From Rhizopus arrhizus (taxonomy: Eukaryota > Mucoromycota > Mucoromycetes > Mucorales > Rhizopodaceae): a stretch of DNA of 64,000 nt. Location: assembly GCA_024220505.1 (NCBI GenBank), contig JAKZZE010000002.1, positions 2,046,001 through 2,110,000 on the forward strand, written 5' to 3'. The notes under the pieces are model-generated. The model had not been told where the DNA came from. It made no database searches and worked only from the letters and a program-made list of their open reading frames with translations. Made by a program: the position numbers and the translations under genes. Positions 37,612 through 47,024 of the stretch are shown piece by piece (within the stretch, counting starts at the first letter, position 1; every line of letters begins with the position of its first letter).

Positions 37612-38259
37612 TTATAAAATAGAATAAAATGAACCATTATTGACTGAGGTATTTAAACTAGTGTATGAATACATTTCTTGAGATATAAGCCAAAGCATAG
37701 GATCTGTCAATGTTGACCACTGCCGATGATCATTGGTATTTTCCAAAATATTATATAAAGTATTACTCTGTCCAAAATCATAAGAATAATAATCATTGTT
37801 AGAAATCAGAGAATCCGTAAAAGAATAGGTCAAGTCATTCGCTACAAAAGGATGAAAATTGGTTATGTCAGCTTGATTATTGCAGCTTTGGTGATCACTG
37901 TTGTGAACAAGATTGTAGGTAGCTGATGGATCATCCGGTAGCATCAAATCCTGATGGAAACAGGGTTCGCTTGTCACGGTAGGGGAAGGAGCCATTGGGA
38001 ATTTCGACAGATTTCTTCTCACATAATAACGTGTACCTGGCATCCTGAGATGAACTTGAACCACACCAAAATAAATTCTTGCCGGAGAAGCCAAGTGAGA
38101 GTCTCTGATGACGATATAATGGCTCGTTTGCTTTTTTTTACGTTGGCTATAAGCTTTTTCGATGATGGCATGGTTTGATTCATCAAATTCTGTGAAGTAA
38201 GTGTTTTCGAGTAAAAAGCCCCAAATTATCTGTCGACCGGTTGATTTATCGATTAACAT
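37612..38259 (-). CDS. Small WWE-domain protein
   Basis: Single-exon gene of 215 residues. Residues about 12-82 fit a WWE domain: IIWGFLLENTYFTEFDESN, HAIIEKAYSQRKKK, then ARIYFGVVQVHL and the closing GTRYYVRR, which corresponds to the usual G-T-x-R-x-V-R-R end. The aromatic at the start of the first strand is kept (W13), while the second Trp of the name is replaced by Y/F. WWE folds bind ADP-ribose or act as protein-interaction modules in ubiquitin ligases and PARPs. Here no RING, HECT or PARP domain is attached; the remaining 130 residues are Asn/Ser/Tyr-rich and unrecognised. The role is therefore open. The first ATG was used. Confidence 0.6.
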   Translation of the reverse strand: MLIDKSTGRQIIWGFLLENTYFTEFDESNHAIIEKAYSQRKKKQTSHYIVIRDSHLASPARIYFGVVQVHLRMPGTRYYVRRNLSKFPMAPSPTVTSEPCFHQDLMLPDDPSATYNLVHNSDHQSCNNQADITNFHPFVANDLTYSFTDSLISNNDYYSYDFGQSNTLYNILENTNDHRQWSTLTDPMLWLISQEMYSYTSLNTSVNNGSFYSIL

Positions 38260-39460
38260 TGAAATAAGAAAAGAAAGATACGGTTTGAGCTTAAAACTGA
38301 AAATGGGGCTTCTTTTATATAAGAATTATGAGGATAAGTCATGGATTTCTGCTTATTCCCTTTCAAATCTTGTATGCAGATCACGTCGTAATCTAATAGG
38401 ACAGACGATCGTCAAGGCTCTTGATTATTTGTTATTTAAGCCCCAAAAAGAAAGTGGGCCCTTCTTTTTCTTTATTTTCCCTTAATTTAATTATGTAATA
38501 TTGTCATCTCTCTCTCTCTCTCCTTTTTTTGTAAATAAAAAAAAGAGAGGAAAATTGTTATTACAAGCATGTATTGTCTTCAAGATTCTTGTTTCATTTG
38601 CTTCCGATGTCATCTGGATAAACAAAGACTCCTTTCCCTCTAAAGATTTTTAATCTTACAAAACAATGTGTTACATTTTTTTTTTTTTTTGAAATCTATT
38701 TTGTTGGGTAAAAATCATGTTATTTTATTAAGTGGCATAGATACTCCTTATACATGACTTTAAACAAAGAACATTGGAATGATTGTGACAGGATCGATTA
38801 GGTCATTTAAAAAGAACACTGATTCTCCTTCTTGATCACATTACAACTCTTTCCCTCCTCAATCACAGATTAAGCTGAGCCCTCATCTAAAGGAAAAGCT
38901 CAGGGTTCAAGTATGGTTTTTGATGAGTAAGTAAAATGTGACCAAAACATTTCAAAAATAAACATCTTGTCTAGTCAGTAAGAAGTGCATCTGCATAGTT
39001 ATATTTAAAAAGAAAGGAAATTAGCCGCTAATGAAAAGCACGGTTTATGTAGTTGATCTAGCACATACTAATTGAAGCTGCATCATTATCTACCAAAATC
39101 TTCTCAAATTTATCAACAAATGCTTACTGGTAACTACATTTGCTACATATTTGCTAATGGTAGCATATCTTATAAATGAACTGATTGAAATGTATTCATT
39201 TTTACTTGCAATCAGTAGTTTGCATAACTTTCAAGTATTAAAAATTACGTTTAACGATCCTTATTATGTTTAAGCAACTGTTTTATTTAAAGGCTCAAAT
39301 AAGCATGCAGCGTTTCAACACTCATAATCGCTAAAGACAGATCAAATAAAACTTAAAGGAAGCTAAACCCCCCCCCCCCTTATAGAAGCAAGGTCAAAAA
39401 AAAAGGACAGAGGGGAGAGTAAGAAAGAGCTTGTGAAGAAATTTGTTTGGAAAATCGATC
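38260..39460. other. Intergenic, no gene seen
   Basis: 1.2 kb of AT-rich sequence with a CT-repeat at 38508-38522, a T14 run near 38677, and a C11 run at 39369-39379 that is unusual in this AT-rich DNA. No coding region or RNA gene recognised. Confidence 0.4.
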
Positions 39461-39840
39461 TCAAAAAAGGAAGCCATAGGATGAAATAAAAGTTGAGTTC
39501 ATGGAGTGCAGTGATATCAGTGATGCCTTTGTCAACGAAAAAGCGAGCAATAGCGCTCTGGATATGAACTTTGAGGTAGTGGATAGCATGAATGACACGT
39601 TGACCAAAGAGGTTGCGTATGGTGCACTCCTTCTCATCTTGATCGAAACCGTTACAGAAAATGTCTCGAAGGTTGTTTGGTTCCGGAGGATCATGATCAT
39701 CATATAAAGGGATATCAAATCTCTTCCATTGAGAATGGAATTCAGTTTCATGATCGTTATGAATGAGGAGGGCAACGATGTCGTATTTACCTTAATAATT
39801 TCCTTGATGTCGTGTGAGATCACTCAAAGGCTTCTTAAGC
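39461..39840 (-). pseudogene. Second decayed copy of the repeated retroelement-like ORF
   Basis: Minus-strand frame reading LKKPLSDLTRHQGNY, stop, then KYDIVALLIHNDHETEFHSQ, FDIPLYDDHDPPEPNNLRD, IRNLFGQRVIHAIHYLKVH and IQSAIARFFVDKGITDIT. It resembles the copy at 23.7-24.5 kb in the same order and is cut at both ends. Function unknown; treated as debris of a dispersed element. Confidence 0.4.
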
Positions 39841-40749
39841 CAATAAATTGACTATAGATTATATAGCACTTTGTGCTATATACTATAAACAACCCACACA
39901 GTTTATACCGTACTACCTCGGACCCTAAAACTCACTATCATACTCTAAGGCGTAGTCTGCATTGAATTGACTTTCTCTCATCCTTACTCAATAAAGAGGT
40001 GCAACTCATCGATTGTTTGACTTATTTGCTAGTTTTATTAATCTAGAGGCATAACACGCCTATTTCACAACTACTTCCAAATGCCAACTGTTGTTTTCTA
40101 CTAAGCACCGCATCGAGCAGGGACTTTCCTTTTTCATAGGGGATGACATCGGTCTAGCAAAGGTGAACAAGTCTGTCAGGGCCGCTGATTAGGCAGGAAA
40201 ACAGCGGTTTGAAGGATGTGCTCTACAACTCGCTTTCACTAATTTGTTTGTAATCATTGCAAGGAGAGTTGAAGGGTTCTGAATCTTTGATTCGAGTCCC
40301 CACAAAAGTCAGCAAAATCATCATTTTTATAAAGCCCCTCCTCGCCCCCTCTTTTTTTTTTTATCTAACCTACAAATTGGTGGTACCAGAAAGAAGACAT
40401 CTTTGACAAGGTGAGATTTGTAATGGTCGTACTGATAGCCATAAAATGCTCTGCTGAAAAGTCAAGATTGTGCTTCATCGTTTTCAATTCAAGCGAAGTC
40501 ATCAGGTCTTTAGTAAACCCAAAGAAGAAATCATTTCGGTAATCTTACCATGTTGGCTTTGTAGAGGAAGAAAATGTGAGTCAAAGATGCCAATTCATGC
40601 ATATATGATTCAACAGAAAGAGTATTATGTTTTATAAAAATGTAGCTGACGGCAGTTTAGTGCTTGTTGAATAAGTAACTAATGTTGGTATCTTTAAATA
40701 TTCATGGATCATTGTTCGTATCTTCATTTAAAAACTCAGTTTTGATACT

Positions 40750-41210
40750 GATTAAATGATCATTCATTTCGAGAAACGCGGTATTAGTGAAAAGGATATT
40801 ATTTAATCCTCAAACATGAACAACACTAAAGTTATAATCAAGAATAACTTCAAGCCCTTTAATAAATATACTATTGGCATTCTTTGGGAATGAATATAGC
40901 ACAAAGCTTCATAGTCAGTGTATAAAGTAAATTGTGCGCCTCAAATAAATTTATGAAATTGGATTAAGGCATAAGCTACATTAAACCAGCACTCCTCTAT
41001 TGGTGTTAATCCCAAAGGCTTCAACTGACCTCTTGCCGCCTGTTTCCATTCATAAATAGTGCGTCCACATTTCAAATATGGTTTGGCCATTAATGCACTT
41101 GCATCAGCTCAGATCATTCAATTCGAAAACACTCAAAACCACTTTCTGCGTATAGTTTTTAGTGTTTCTTCATGCTCCTCTGTCAACGTCATGCTACACC
41201 TGGTTAAGTT
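40750..41210 (-). pseudogene. Degenerate Ty3/gypsy-type RNase H fragment
   Basis: Reading down from 41210 the minus strand gives a decayed LTR-retrotransposon RNase H: LTEEHEETLKTIRRKWF, a catalytic-strand-like DASALMAKPYLKCG, LTPIEECWFNVAYALIQFHK, stop, then AQFTLYTDYEALCYIHSQ (the TDxxAL motif). After a one-base shift it continues LEVILDYNFSVVHV, stop, GLNN, the usual exit of the domain. Stops and frameshifts show it is dead. No LTRs were located. Confidence 0.5.
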
Positions 41211-42252
41211 ATCTATTATAAAAGAATGAATTAACATCCTACATGATCAATTTCTTCTATGTTCCACATACGTTCCTGATGATACACCCCTTTCTCATCT
41301 AATACTGCACATAAAGCAGCATTCTGGTCGACCCCAATGGCACAAACTTTCGAAAACAATACTATGCCAATGTTATTTACGGTTAGGTGATACCCTCTGC
41401 GCTCATTCCTCTAAGATTGTTAAACGTGGGTTCCTGCAAGATAATCTTTTACAAAGGCAATCAACTCCTCACTCTAAGCCGCTCTCTCTTTGTTATCCTT
41501 TTTTGTCCTTGGGTCTTATAATTTGGCCTCACATGTCTTATTCCGGACGCAGTAGATGTATTCGTTGGAAACTTGGTTGACTGCCTGGTGGCCAACCAAA
41601 GTATTGTCCCAAACATCCTGGCCACACTCTTTCCAAGTAACATGGCATTCAATGTCTCGATATGCATCGAAGGTTATAAATGCTGATTACTATTGAAGAC
41701 CTCTTGTCTTTCCTTTTAAATTCACTGCCCACTCGCAAACCACGCTCCTTTCAATCTGTTTCCTCTTGGTTGCTCTGCTAGTCCGCCATGTGTCTGATTC
41801 TTTTTTAGCTCGATTGTCTTTATCCACTCTTTCTCAGAAAATAACTCTTGTATTGATTGCCACAGAACTCACACTGATGCTTATGACACACCTTTCCCTC
41901 CTTACTCATTTACTTTACTTTTTTTCGTCCTTGATCCCAAAGGATGTTCTTTTTTGTTCCCATTACATTAGCTTTTGATCTGACTTGGGCGACTAAGATG
42001 TATTAAAGATACCGTACACTCACTTGAATCACTTTCAATACAGATAAAAAATTTAATTGTAAATGCTATACACCCTTAGACTATTTTAAGCAGAACGGCT
42101 ATGTTTTGCATGCATCTTTTTATCTCAAAAAAGTATAAATATTCCTTTTCTCAACTTGAATACATAAAAATCTTTATTCTTCTTTAAAATCGATAACTAA
42201 AATAAAATTAAATAATGCAAACATTCATTGTCATTTTCTGTGGATTTACATC
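41211..42252. other. Decayed repeat region next to the DIRS element
   Basis: The minus strand at 41.24-41.67 kb has interrupted coding-like stretches (VCAIGVDQNAALCAVLDEKG; CHVTWKECGQDVWDNTLVGH) separated by stops. They look like further transposon remains of unknown type. The DIRS element begins at 42253 inside this AT-rich flank. Confidence 0.3.
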
Positions 42253-42298
42253 CAATTCAAGGTCGAATGAATTCTCCCAAGAATTGCATGAGACCGGC

Positions 42299-42412
42299 GG
42301 ACAACACAAGGAAGAATAATAATATATATGCTTTTATCATCTTTTATTTATTTTGAGCGGATTTATAATAAAGATTTAAATAAAGTAATTTTTCCAATTA
42401 TTGTTCTTTGAT
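42299..42412 (+). repeat. DIRS left inverted terminal repeat
   Basis: 114 bp, starts GGACAACACAAGGAAGAATA and ends TTGTTCTTTGAT. It is the reverse complement of 46536-46649 with no difference that I can see, so the copy is young. Confidence 0.9.
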
Positions 42413-42459
42413 CATCTTTTTCGCTCAGGTCATTACCGTCAAATTTGATTTTCCGTACT

Positions 42460-43431
42460 ATGTCAACTGAACAAGATAACAACCAAACAATCGCAACCTT
42501 GCAACAGCAACTTATCGAAACTAGACAATTACTCGACCAAGTTGTAGCTGCGCAACAACAACAGGCTGACATGCCTAGCGCCACACAGGATTCGCAGATG
42601 CACACGAATTCCTCACACCTTGTGCCTAGCCCTTGGCACTCTTTGGGCGTTCGTCCTCAATACGACTGGGTGCCACCTGAGCTTCTTACTCAGTGTTTAC
42701 AACTGGATCAAGATTTGTTTTCCACTTCAAACCTTTTGCCAGACGATGAACGTAAACGCTTGATTGAGGCTTACCCTCCCATCCGGGATCTTGAGTACCG
42801 TGCTCCCGCCACCCTTCCGGATGCACAAAAACGGATGAACAAGGCTCAACAGCTTGAAGACTCTTCTTTGCGTGAGATCCAGTACATGCTTTCTGGAGTG
42901 TTTCGTCCCTTGGATATTTTGGGACATGAGCTTTTACAAGCCACCAACACCCCTGCTGATGTTCTGCAACGTAACCTAAACATTTTGTTTCACGCTCGGA
43001 CTCTTCTCAGCCATGCTTGTGCCTCCCTCACACACTCGCGTAACAAGATCGCCATGCGTGCAGTCAACCCTCGGTTCTCGTTGCCTACCCCGGGAACCAA
43101 CAAGAAGTACACCATGGACTTGAATGAATTCCAGTCTTCCATTACACAGCAAACCACTTCTGCCAAGACGATGAAAGAAGCGCAGCATCTGCCCAATCAA
43201 AATCGCCGTCAATTTCACCGACAACCCGCTGGCAACAATTTTCGTGTCTCCGATGCACCATTTCAAAGCAACAGCGCCCACCCTGGGAGTGGTCCGCAGT
43301 TTTTTCGATCGGGTCCGTCGTCTCAGCACGGCGGTCAATCTCACCACGCCAACAACGGCAACCATGGCAACAACCAACGCCAGTTCAATCCCAACAATCC
43401 CTACCGTCAGAACAACCGAAGTCGTCAGTAA
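42460..43431 (+). CDS. DIRS ORF1, gag-like protein
   Basis: 323 residues from the first ATG after the left terminal repeat. N-terminus is a Gln-rich coiled coil (TLQQQLIETRQLLDQVVAAQ); the middle is helical (DAQKRMNKAQQLEDSSL, HARTLLSHACASL); the last 80 residues are His/Asn/Gln/Arg-rich (HGGQSHHANNGNHGNNQRQF). There is no CCHC knuckle; the basic Asn/His tail may serve for RNA binding. Called gag-like by position and composition, as in other DIRS elements. The frame is intact. Confidence 0.75.
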   Translation: MSTEQDNNQTIATLQQQLIETRQLLDQVVAAQQQQADMPSATQDSQMHTNSSHLVPSPWHSLGVRPQYDWVPPELLTQCLQLDQDLFSTSNLLPDDERKRLIEAYPPIRDLEYRAPATLPDAQKRMNKAQQLEDSSLREIQYMLSGVFRPLDILGHELLQATNTPADVLQRNLNILFHARTLLSHACASLTHSRNKIAMRAVNPRFSLPTPGTNKKYTMDLNEFQSSITQQTTSAKTMKEAQHLPNQNRRQFHRQPAGNNFRVSDAPFQSNSAHPGSGPQFFRSGPSSQHGGQSHHANNGNHGNNQRQFNPNNPYRQNNRSRQ

Positions 43432-43457
43432 GCCCAGCTTCGACTTCGCCTACTCCG

Positions 43458-45359
43458 GTGGTAGGTGGCCGACTTCAACTCTTTTCACCCCAGTGGAGTC
43501 AGCTTTTTCAAAACGATTGGGTGAATTCCGTGATCACACACGGCTTCAAAATTCCTTTTCACACGTCTCCTCCTCTTTCAACTCACTTCCATCAGTTCAA
43601 TCACAACTTGTCGGCCGATCAATCTCAGTTGCTCGACACATCAATCTCAGAGCTTTTAACCAAACAAGCGATCGAATTGGTGGACAACTCACAAGACTGC
43701 CTCAGCTTTATCAGTCCGATGTTTGTAATCCCAAAAAAGACAGGTGGACATCGACCAGTTTTCAACTTGCGCGCTTTGAACAGCTACGTCGACTGTCCTC
43801 ACTTCAAAATGGAGACTCTTCAACAGGTCTCATTGATGATAGAACAAGGAGATTACATGACATCAATCGATATGTCGGATGCCTTCCTTCACCTTCCGGT
43901 TCATCCGGACTATCGGCGCTACCTCCGGTTCCGTTGGAAGGGTCAGATGTATCAATTCAAGACGACTCCATTCGGTCTCTCGATAGTCCCTTATTGGTAC
44001 ACCAAGATCACTCGTCCAATCTTGGAATGGGCTCGCCTACAAGGGATTCGAGTCAGTGCTTACCTCGACGACTGGATCATTCTCGGCAAGACGAAAGAAG
44101 AAGCATCGATGAACACCAGCAAGATTCTTCAGTGCCTTACACACCTGGGTTGGATTGTCAACTGGAAAAAATCTCAACTAACACCAAAGACGACCTTGGA
44201 ACACCTCGGCTTCGAATTGGATTCAGTGACGATGTCAGCTCGACTTCCGGGAAAGAAACTTCGCGACCTGCGTCGATCAATTCAACAACTGATCAGCAAA
44301 CCTCTCCAAACGCCGAGAGTGATTCAGAGTGTGATCATGAGAATACAAGCAGCAACAATGGCGATCTTTCCAGCTCGACTTTACACACAACACCTGTTAC
44401 ACCTGAAGAACAACCTGATCCGCCACCATCCAGATTGGGATCGCCCACACCTACTGACGAACGACAGCATTGTGGAACTGAAATGGTGGTTGAACAATCT
44501 ACAACAGTGGAACGGCCGGTCGATTCTTCCATCGACTCCAGCTCACACACTGTTCGTGGATGCCAGCAACACGGGTTGGGGATGCGCGTACCAGAACCTT
44601 CGGGCACACGGCTATTGGACAGCAGCGGAAGCCCAGATGTCGATCAACTGGCGCGAACTGAAAGCGGCCTTTCTGGCACTCCAGACATTCCCGAACCTGC
44701 AGAACACGACGGTCCTCATCCGCACCGACAATACGACTTCAATGGCATACATAAACAAACAAGGAGGTACGAAGTCTTACAGTCTGATGACATTAGCGAC
44801 AACGCTGTGGAAATGGTGTCTACGCAGCGGCCTAATGCTCATAGCAAATCACGTGTCGGGTTCCGTCAACATAGAAGCGGACTTCGAGTCCAGAAGATCT
44901 TTCACAAAAAACCTTTGGCAAGTCAAACCCCCGGTCTTCAAGAACCTCCTTCAGTCGCGATGGGGTCCTCACGGGGTAGATCTGTTTGCGGACCGAACAA
45001 GCAACCTCCTCGAAAGGTACGTATCGTGGAAGAGCGATCCGGGGGCATGGAGGATCGACGCCTTCTCTCTGAACTGGAGCAAGCTTCCGAACCCGTATGC
45101 CAATCCTCCTTGGAACTTGATCCTTCGCTGCCTGGAGAAGATCCGCCGAGAACAAGTCCCGCAAATCACTCTGGTGGTTCCCTATTGGCCAACAGCTCTT
45201 TGGTATCCTCTGCTGCAGAGTCTAGCCCTGGAGAGCCCTCTGTTCCTTCATCATCAGGACATCCAGTGCACCACACCTTCGACACCATGGCCTCTTCTAC
45301 CTCAGTGGAAGCTCTCCGTCTGGAGACTCTCGGGTCTACCTTTGCAGCGCCTGAACTAA
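43458..45359 (+). CDS. DIRS ORF2: reverse transcriptase, RNase H and Dam-like methyltransferase
   Basis: Frame of about 633 codons, open also upstream of 43458. RT core: FVIPKKTGGHRPVFNLRALN, TSIDMSDAFLHLPVHP with the first catalytic Asp, and SAYLDDWIILG with the YLDD box. RNase H: TLFVDASNTGWGCAYQN, INWRELKAAFLAL, LIRTDNTTSMAYINKQGG. After it a region like phage-type adenine methyltransferases: GPHGVDLFADRTSN, WRIDAFSLNW, then YANPPWNLILRCLEKI, where NPPW takes the place of the D/NPPY/W motif; this domain is characteristic of DIRS elements. No ATG precedes the RT core, so translation probably depends on frameshifting from ORF1 (a -1 change) or a non-ATG start. No stop or frameshift breaks the domains. 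Confidence 0.9.
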   Translation: MVGGRLQLFSPQWSQLFQNDWVNSVITHGFKIPFHTSPPLSTHFHQFNHNLSADQSQLLDTSISELLTKQAIELVDNSQDCLSFISPMFVIPKKTGGHRPVFNLRALNSYVDCPHFKMETLQQVSLMIEQGDYMTSIDMSDAFLHLPVHPDYRRYLRFRWKGQMYQFKTTPFGLSIVPYWYTKITRPILEWARLQGIRVSAYLDDWIILGKTKEEASMNTSKILQCLTHLGWIVNWKKSQLTPKTTLEHLGFELDSVTMSARLPGKKLRDLRRSIQQLISKPLQTPRVIQSVIMRIQAATMAIFPARLYTQHLLHLKNNLIRHHPDWDRPHLLTNDSIVELKWWLNNLQQWNGRSILPSTPAHTLFVDASNTGWGCAYQNLRAHGYWTAAEAQMSINWRELKAAFLALQTFPNLQNTTVLIRTDNTTSMAYINKQGGTKSYSLMTLATTLWKWCLRSGLMLIANHVSGSVNIEADFESRRSFTKNLWQVKPPVFKNLLQSRWGPHGVDLFADRTSNLLERYVSWKSDPGAWRIDAFSLNWSKLPNPYANPPWNLILRCLEKIRREQVPQITLVVPYWPTALWYPLLQSLALESPLFLHHQDIQCTTPSTPWPLLPQWKLSVWRLSGLPLQRLN

Positions 45360-46351
45360 CGGAAACTTCTGCCTCTTTGCTTCGCAGTCGACGTCTCTCT
45401 GATAACAGCACCAACCGCTCTTACAAACGTGGTCAGTCTCTTTTCATCGAATGGGCATTGAGTCAAGACATTCCACTCAAGACTTTTAACGAAGTTCATC
45501 TCACCAATTTCCTGTCTGAAATGTTTGAAACTCGTGGCTATCAACATGGCACGATTCGTTTGTTTCGCTCAGCAGTGACGCATTTGAACTCCAATCCTTC
45601 GGTCCTACGTTCAAGTGAAATGGTCAACACTTTGGTGCAGTCTCTCGCTGCTCGGGCTCCTCCTAAACCGATCCATCGCCCCACTGTCGATTTAGGCCCA
45701 AGCCTTGCAGCTATGAAGAAGATTGATACAAACTCTCCTTCCACTCTTCTCTCGCACATTCAGCAAAAACTCGCTTTCTTGCTTGGAATGGCCGCTTTCT
45801 TACGTCCCTCAGATCTTCATCGGATTGACTTCTCCTCTGCCGTGGTGGAATCTGACTCTGGTCGACGTTTTCTGTCTTTCACTGTGGTAGCTCCAAAAGA
45901 AAAACGAAAAGGTCAGCGTATCATCAAGCCGTTTAGAGTCTTCGAACATCACGATTCCGCGTTATGTCCTGTTGCAACGTTCGTCTGTCTACGTGATCGA
46001 CTATCCTCGCTGTCTCCTGCTCCCACGGTTTCTTCGTTTTTCGTCAACTGCGGCAACACTTCTCAAATGGTCACGGTCTCCACCATCAGCACTTGGTTAC
46101 GAAGAATCATTCGGCTTTCTACGGATGAGACTCGTGTCAATGTCCGTTCTCTCGCCTCGTCTCTGGCGTTACGATCCGGTGTACCTCTTGATGATATTGT
46201 TACTCTTGGAAATTGGGCCTCTTCATCAGTATTCGAACAACACTACCGTCGTGAACATTTATCTTTGGTCGACTTTACCAATACGGTGCTTCCTTCTCCT
46301 GTGGTAGATCCGCCTGACGTTTTTCACGATGCTCTTTCCGAAATTTCTTGA
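45287..46351 (+). CDS. DIRS ORF3: tyrosine recombinase
   Basis: Phage-integrase-type recombinase that joins the reverse-transcribed circle to the chromosome. About 354 residues from the ATG at 45287; the same frame stays open back to 43244, overlapping all of ORF2, so the real start is uncertain. N-terminal SAM-like/core-binding helices: SYKRGQSLFIEWALSQD, LTNFLSEMFETRGYQHGT. Catalytic residues: first Arg in FLRPSDLHRI, Lys in PKEKRKGQ, second Arg cluster NVRSLASSLALRSGV, GNWASSSVFEQHYRRE with the Tyr nucleophile at the end. The first residue of the usual HxxR box is not His, as is common in this group. The 3' end stops just before the internal complementary region. Confidence 0.88.
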   Translation: MASSTSVEALRLETLGSTFAAPELTETSASLLRSRRLSDNSTNRSYKRGQSLFIEWALSQDIPLKTFNEVHLTNFLSEMFETRGYQHGTIRLFRSAVTHLNSNPSVLRSSEMVNTLVQSLAARAPPKPIHRPTVDLGPSLAAMKKIDTNSPSTLLSHIQQKLAFLLGMAAFLRPSDLHRIDFSSAVVESDSGRRFLSFTVVAPKEKRKGQRIIKPFRVFEHHDSALCPVATFVCLRDRLSSLSPAPTVSSFFVNCGNTSQMVTVSTISTWLRRIIRLSTDETRVNVRSLASSLALRSGVPLDDIVTLGNWASSSVFEQHYRREHLSLVDFTNTVLPSPVVDPPDVFHDALSEIS

Positions 46352-46371
46352 TTTCTGGTCTCTGAAGAAGC

Positions 46372-46484
46372 ATATATTATTATTCTTCCTTGTGTTGTCC
46401 GCCGGTCTCATGCAATTCTTGGGAGAATTCATTCGACCTTGAATTGCGACTTAGACCATAGGACAACACAAGGAAGAATAATAA
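46372..46484 (+). repeat. DIRS internal complementary region
   Basis: Left arm 46372-46446 is the reverse complement of 42253-42327. The right arm 46444-46484 is the reverse complement of about 46626-46666. The arms share the trinucleotide TTG at 46444-46446. In DIRS replication models this region templates end completion and circle closure. Confidence 0.9.
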
Positions 46485-46535
46485 GGCCCGCCCTCCTCTA
46501 TGTTTCCCATGGTAATGACCTTCGCTTTTTTGATA

Positions 46536-46649
46536 ATCAAAGAACAATAATTGGAAAAATTACTTTATTTAAATCTTTATTATAAATCCGCTCAAAATAA
46601 ATAAAAGATGATAAAAGCATATATATTATTATTCTTCCTTGTGTTGTCC
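46536..46649 (+). repeat. DIRS right inverted terminal repeat
   Basis: 114 bp, the inverted partner of 42299-42412. It is followed by a right-end-specific extension that reads TATGGTCTAAGTCG and then CAA. Confidence 0.9.
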
Positions 46650-46666
46650 TATGGTCTAAGTCGCAA

Positions 46667-47024
46667 AAGTTAAAATTCTTATCGTCATTTTTATACTCAG
46701 ATAAATCCCAAAAAAAAAGCCGGCGAGGTCAAGAAAGATACAACAAGAAAAGGAAAGCATAATCAGGATCGTCATTCTAAATAAACAGATAAAGCTCCTT
46801 AAGATATATACTGATATCAATTATACTATAAAGAAATCTTTATTTGTCTTCTTTTTATTACTTTAATGCACATTTCGGCTAAAAAATAAAAAAAAAATAA
46901 AGCTTCTAATACACACGCTATATTTTTAATTCAATCTCCTACAAAACGAACTTCATTGGAAAAAGGGGGTATTTTTTTACTTTTCCTTCTTCTTTATCGT
47001 TCTTGTTCTTTACACTTAAAAAAA
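46667..47024. other. Upstream region of the aminotransferase gene
   Basis: 358 AT-rich bases between the DIRS right end and the next start codon. The element therefore sits about 360 bp upstream of a housekeeping gene and may lie in its promoter. No motif recognised. Confidence 0.4.

Larger units (their letters stand above)
42253..46666 (+). mobile_element. Complete DIRS-type tyrosine-recombinase retrotransposon
   Basis: 4.4-kb element with gag-like, RT/RNase H/methyltransferase and tyrosine recombinase genes and the split-repeat termini of DIRS elements. A 114-bp inverted repeat lies at 42299-42412 and 46536-46649. Outside it the two ends differ: 46 bp on the left (42253-42298) and about 17 bp on the right (46650-46666). 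An internal complementary region at 46372-46484 consists of the reverse complement of the left end joined to that of the right end. The trinucleotide CAA occurs at both outer ends (42253-42255 and 46664-46666) and once, as TTG, at the joint in the internal region (46444-46446). This is the layout expected for replication through a circle and integration by recombinase. Its base composition is visibly richer in GC than the surroundings. Confidence 0.93.

Noticed and set aside
38508..39400. CRISPR-like or tandem array
   Set aside because: Only simple CT and C runs; no spaced repeats anywhere in the window, and the host is a eukaryote.
40230..40310. tRNA-like 3' half (GATTCGAGTCC near 40290)
   Set aside because: A T-arm-like motif is present but no matching acceptor, D-arm or anticodon arm could be built upstream.
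44335..45414. Minus-strand ORFs inside the DIRS element
   Set aside because: They lie opposite intact RT/RNase H and methylase coding and have no domain of their own.
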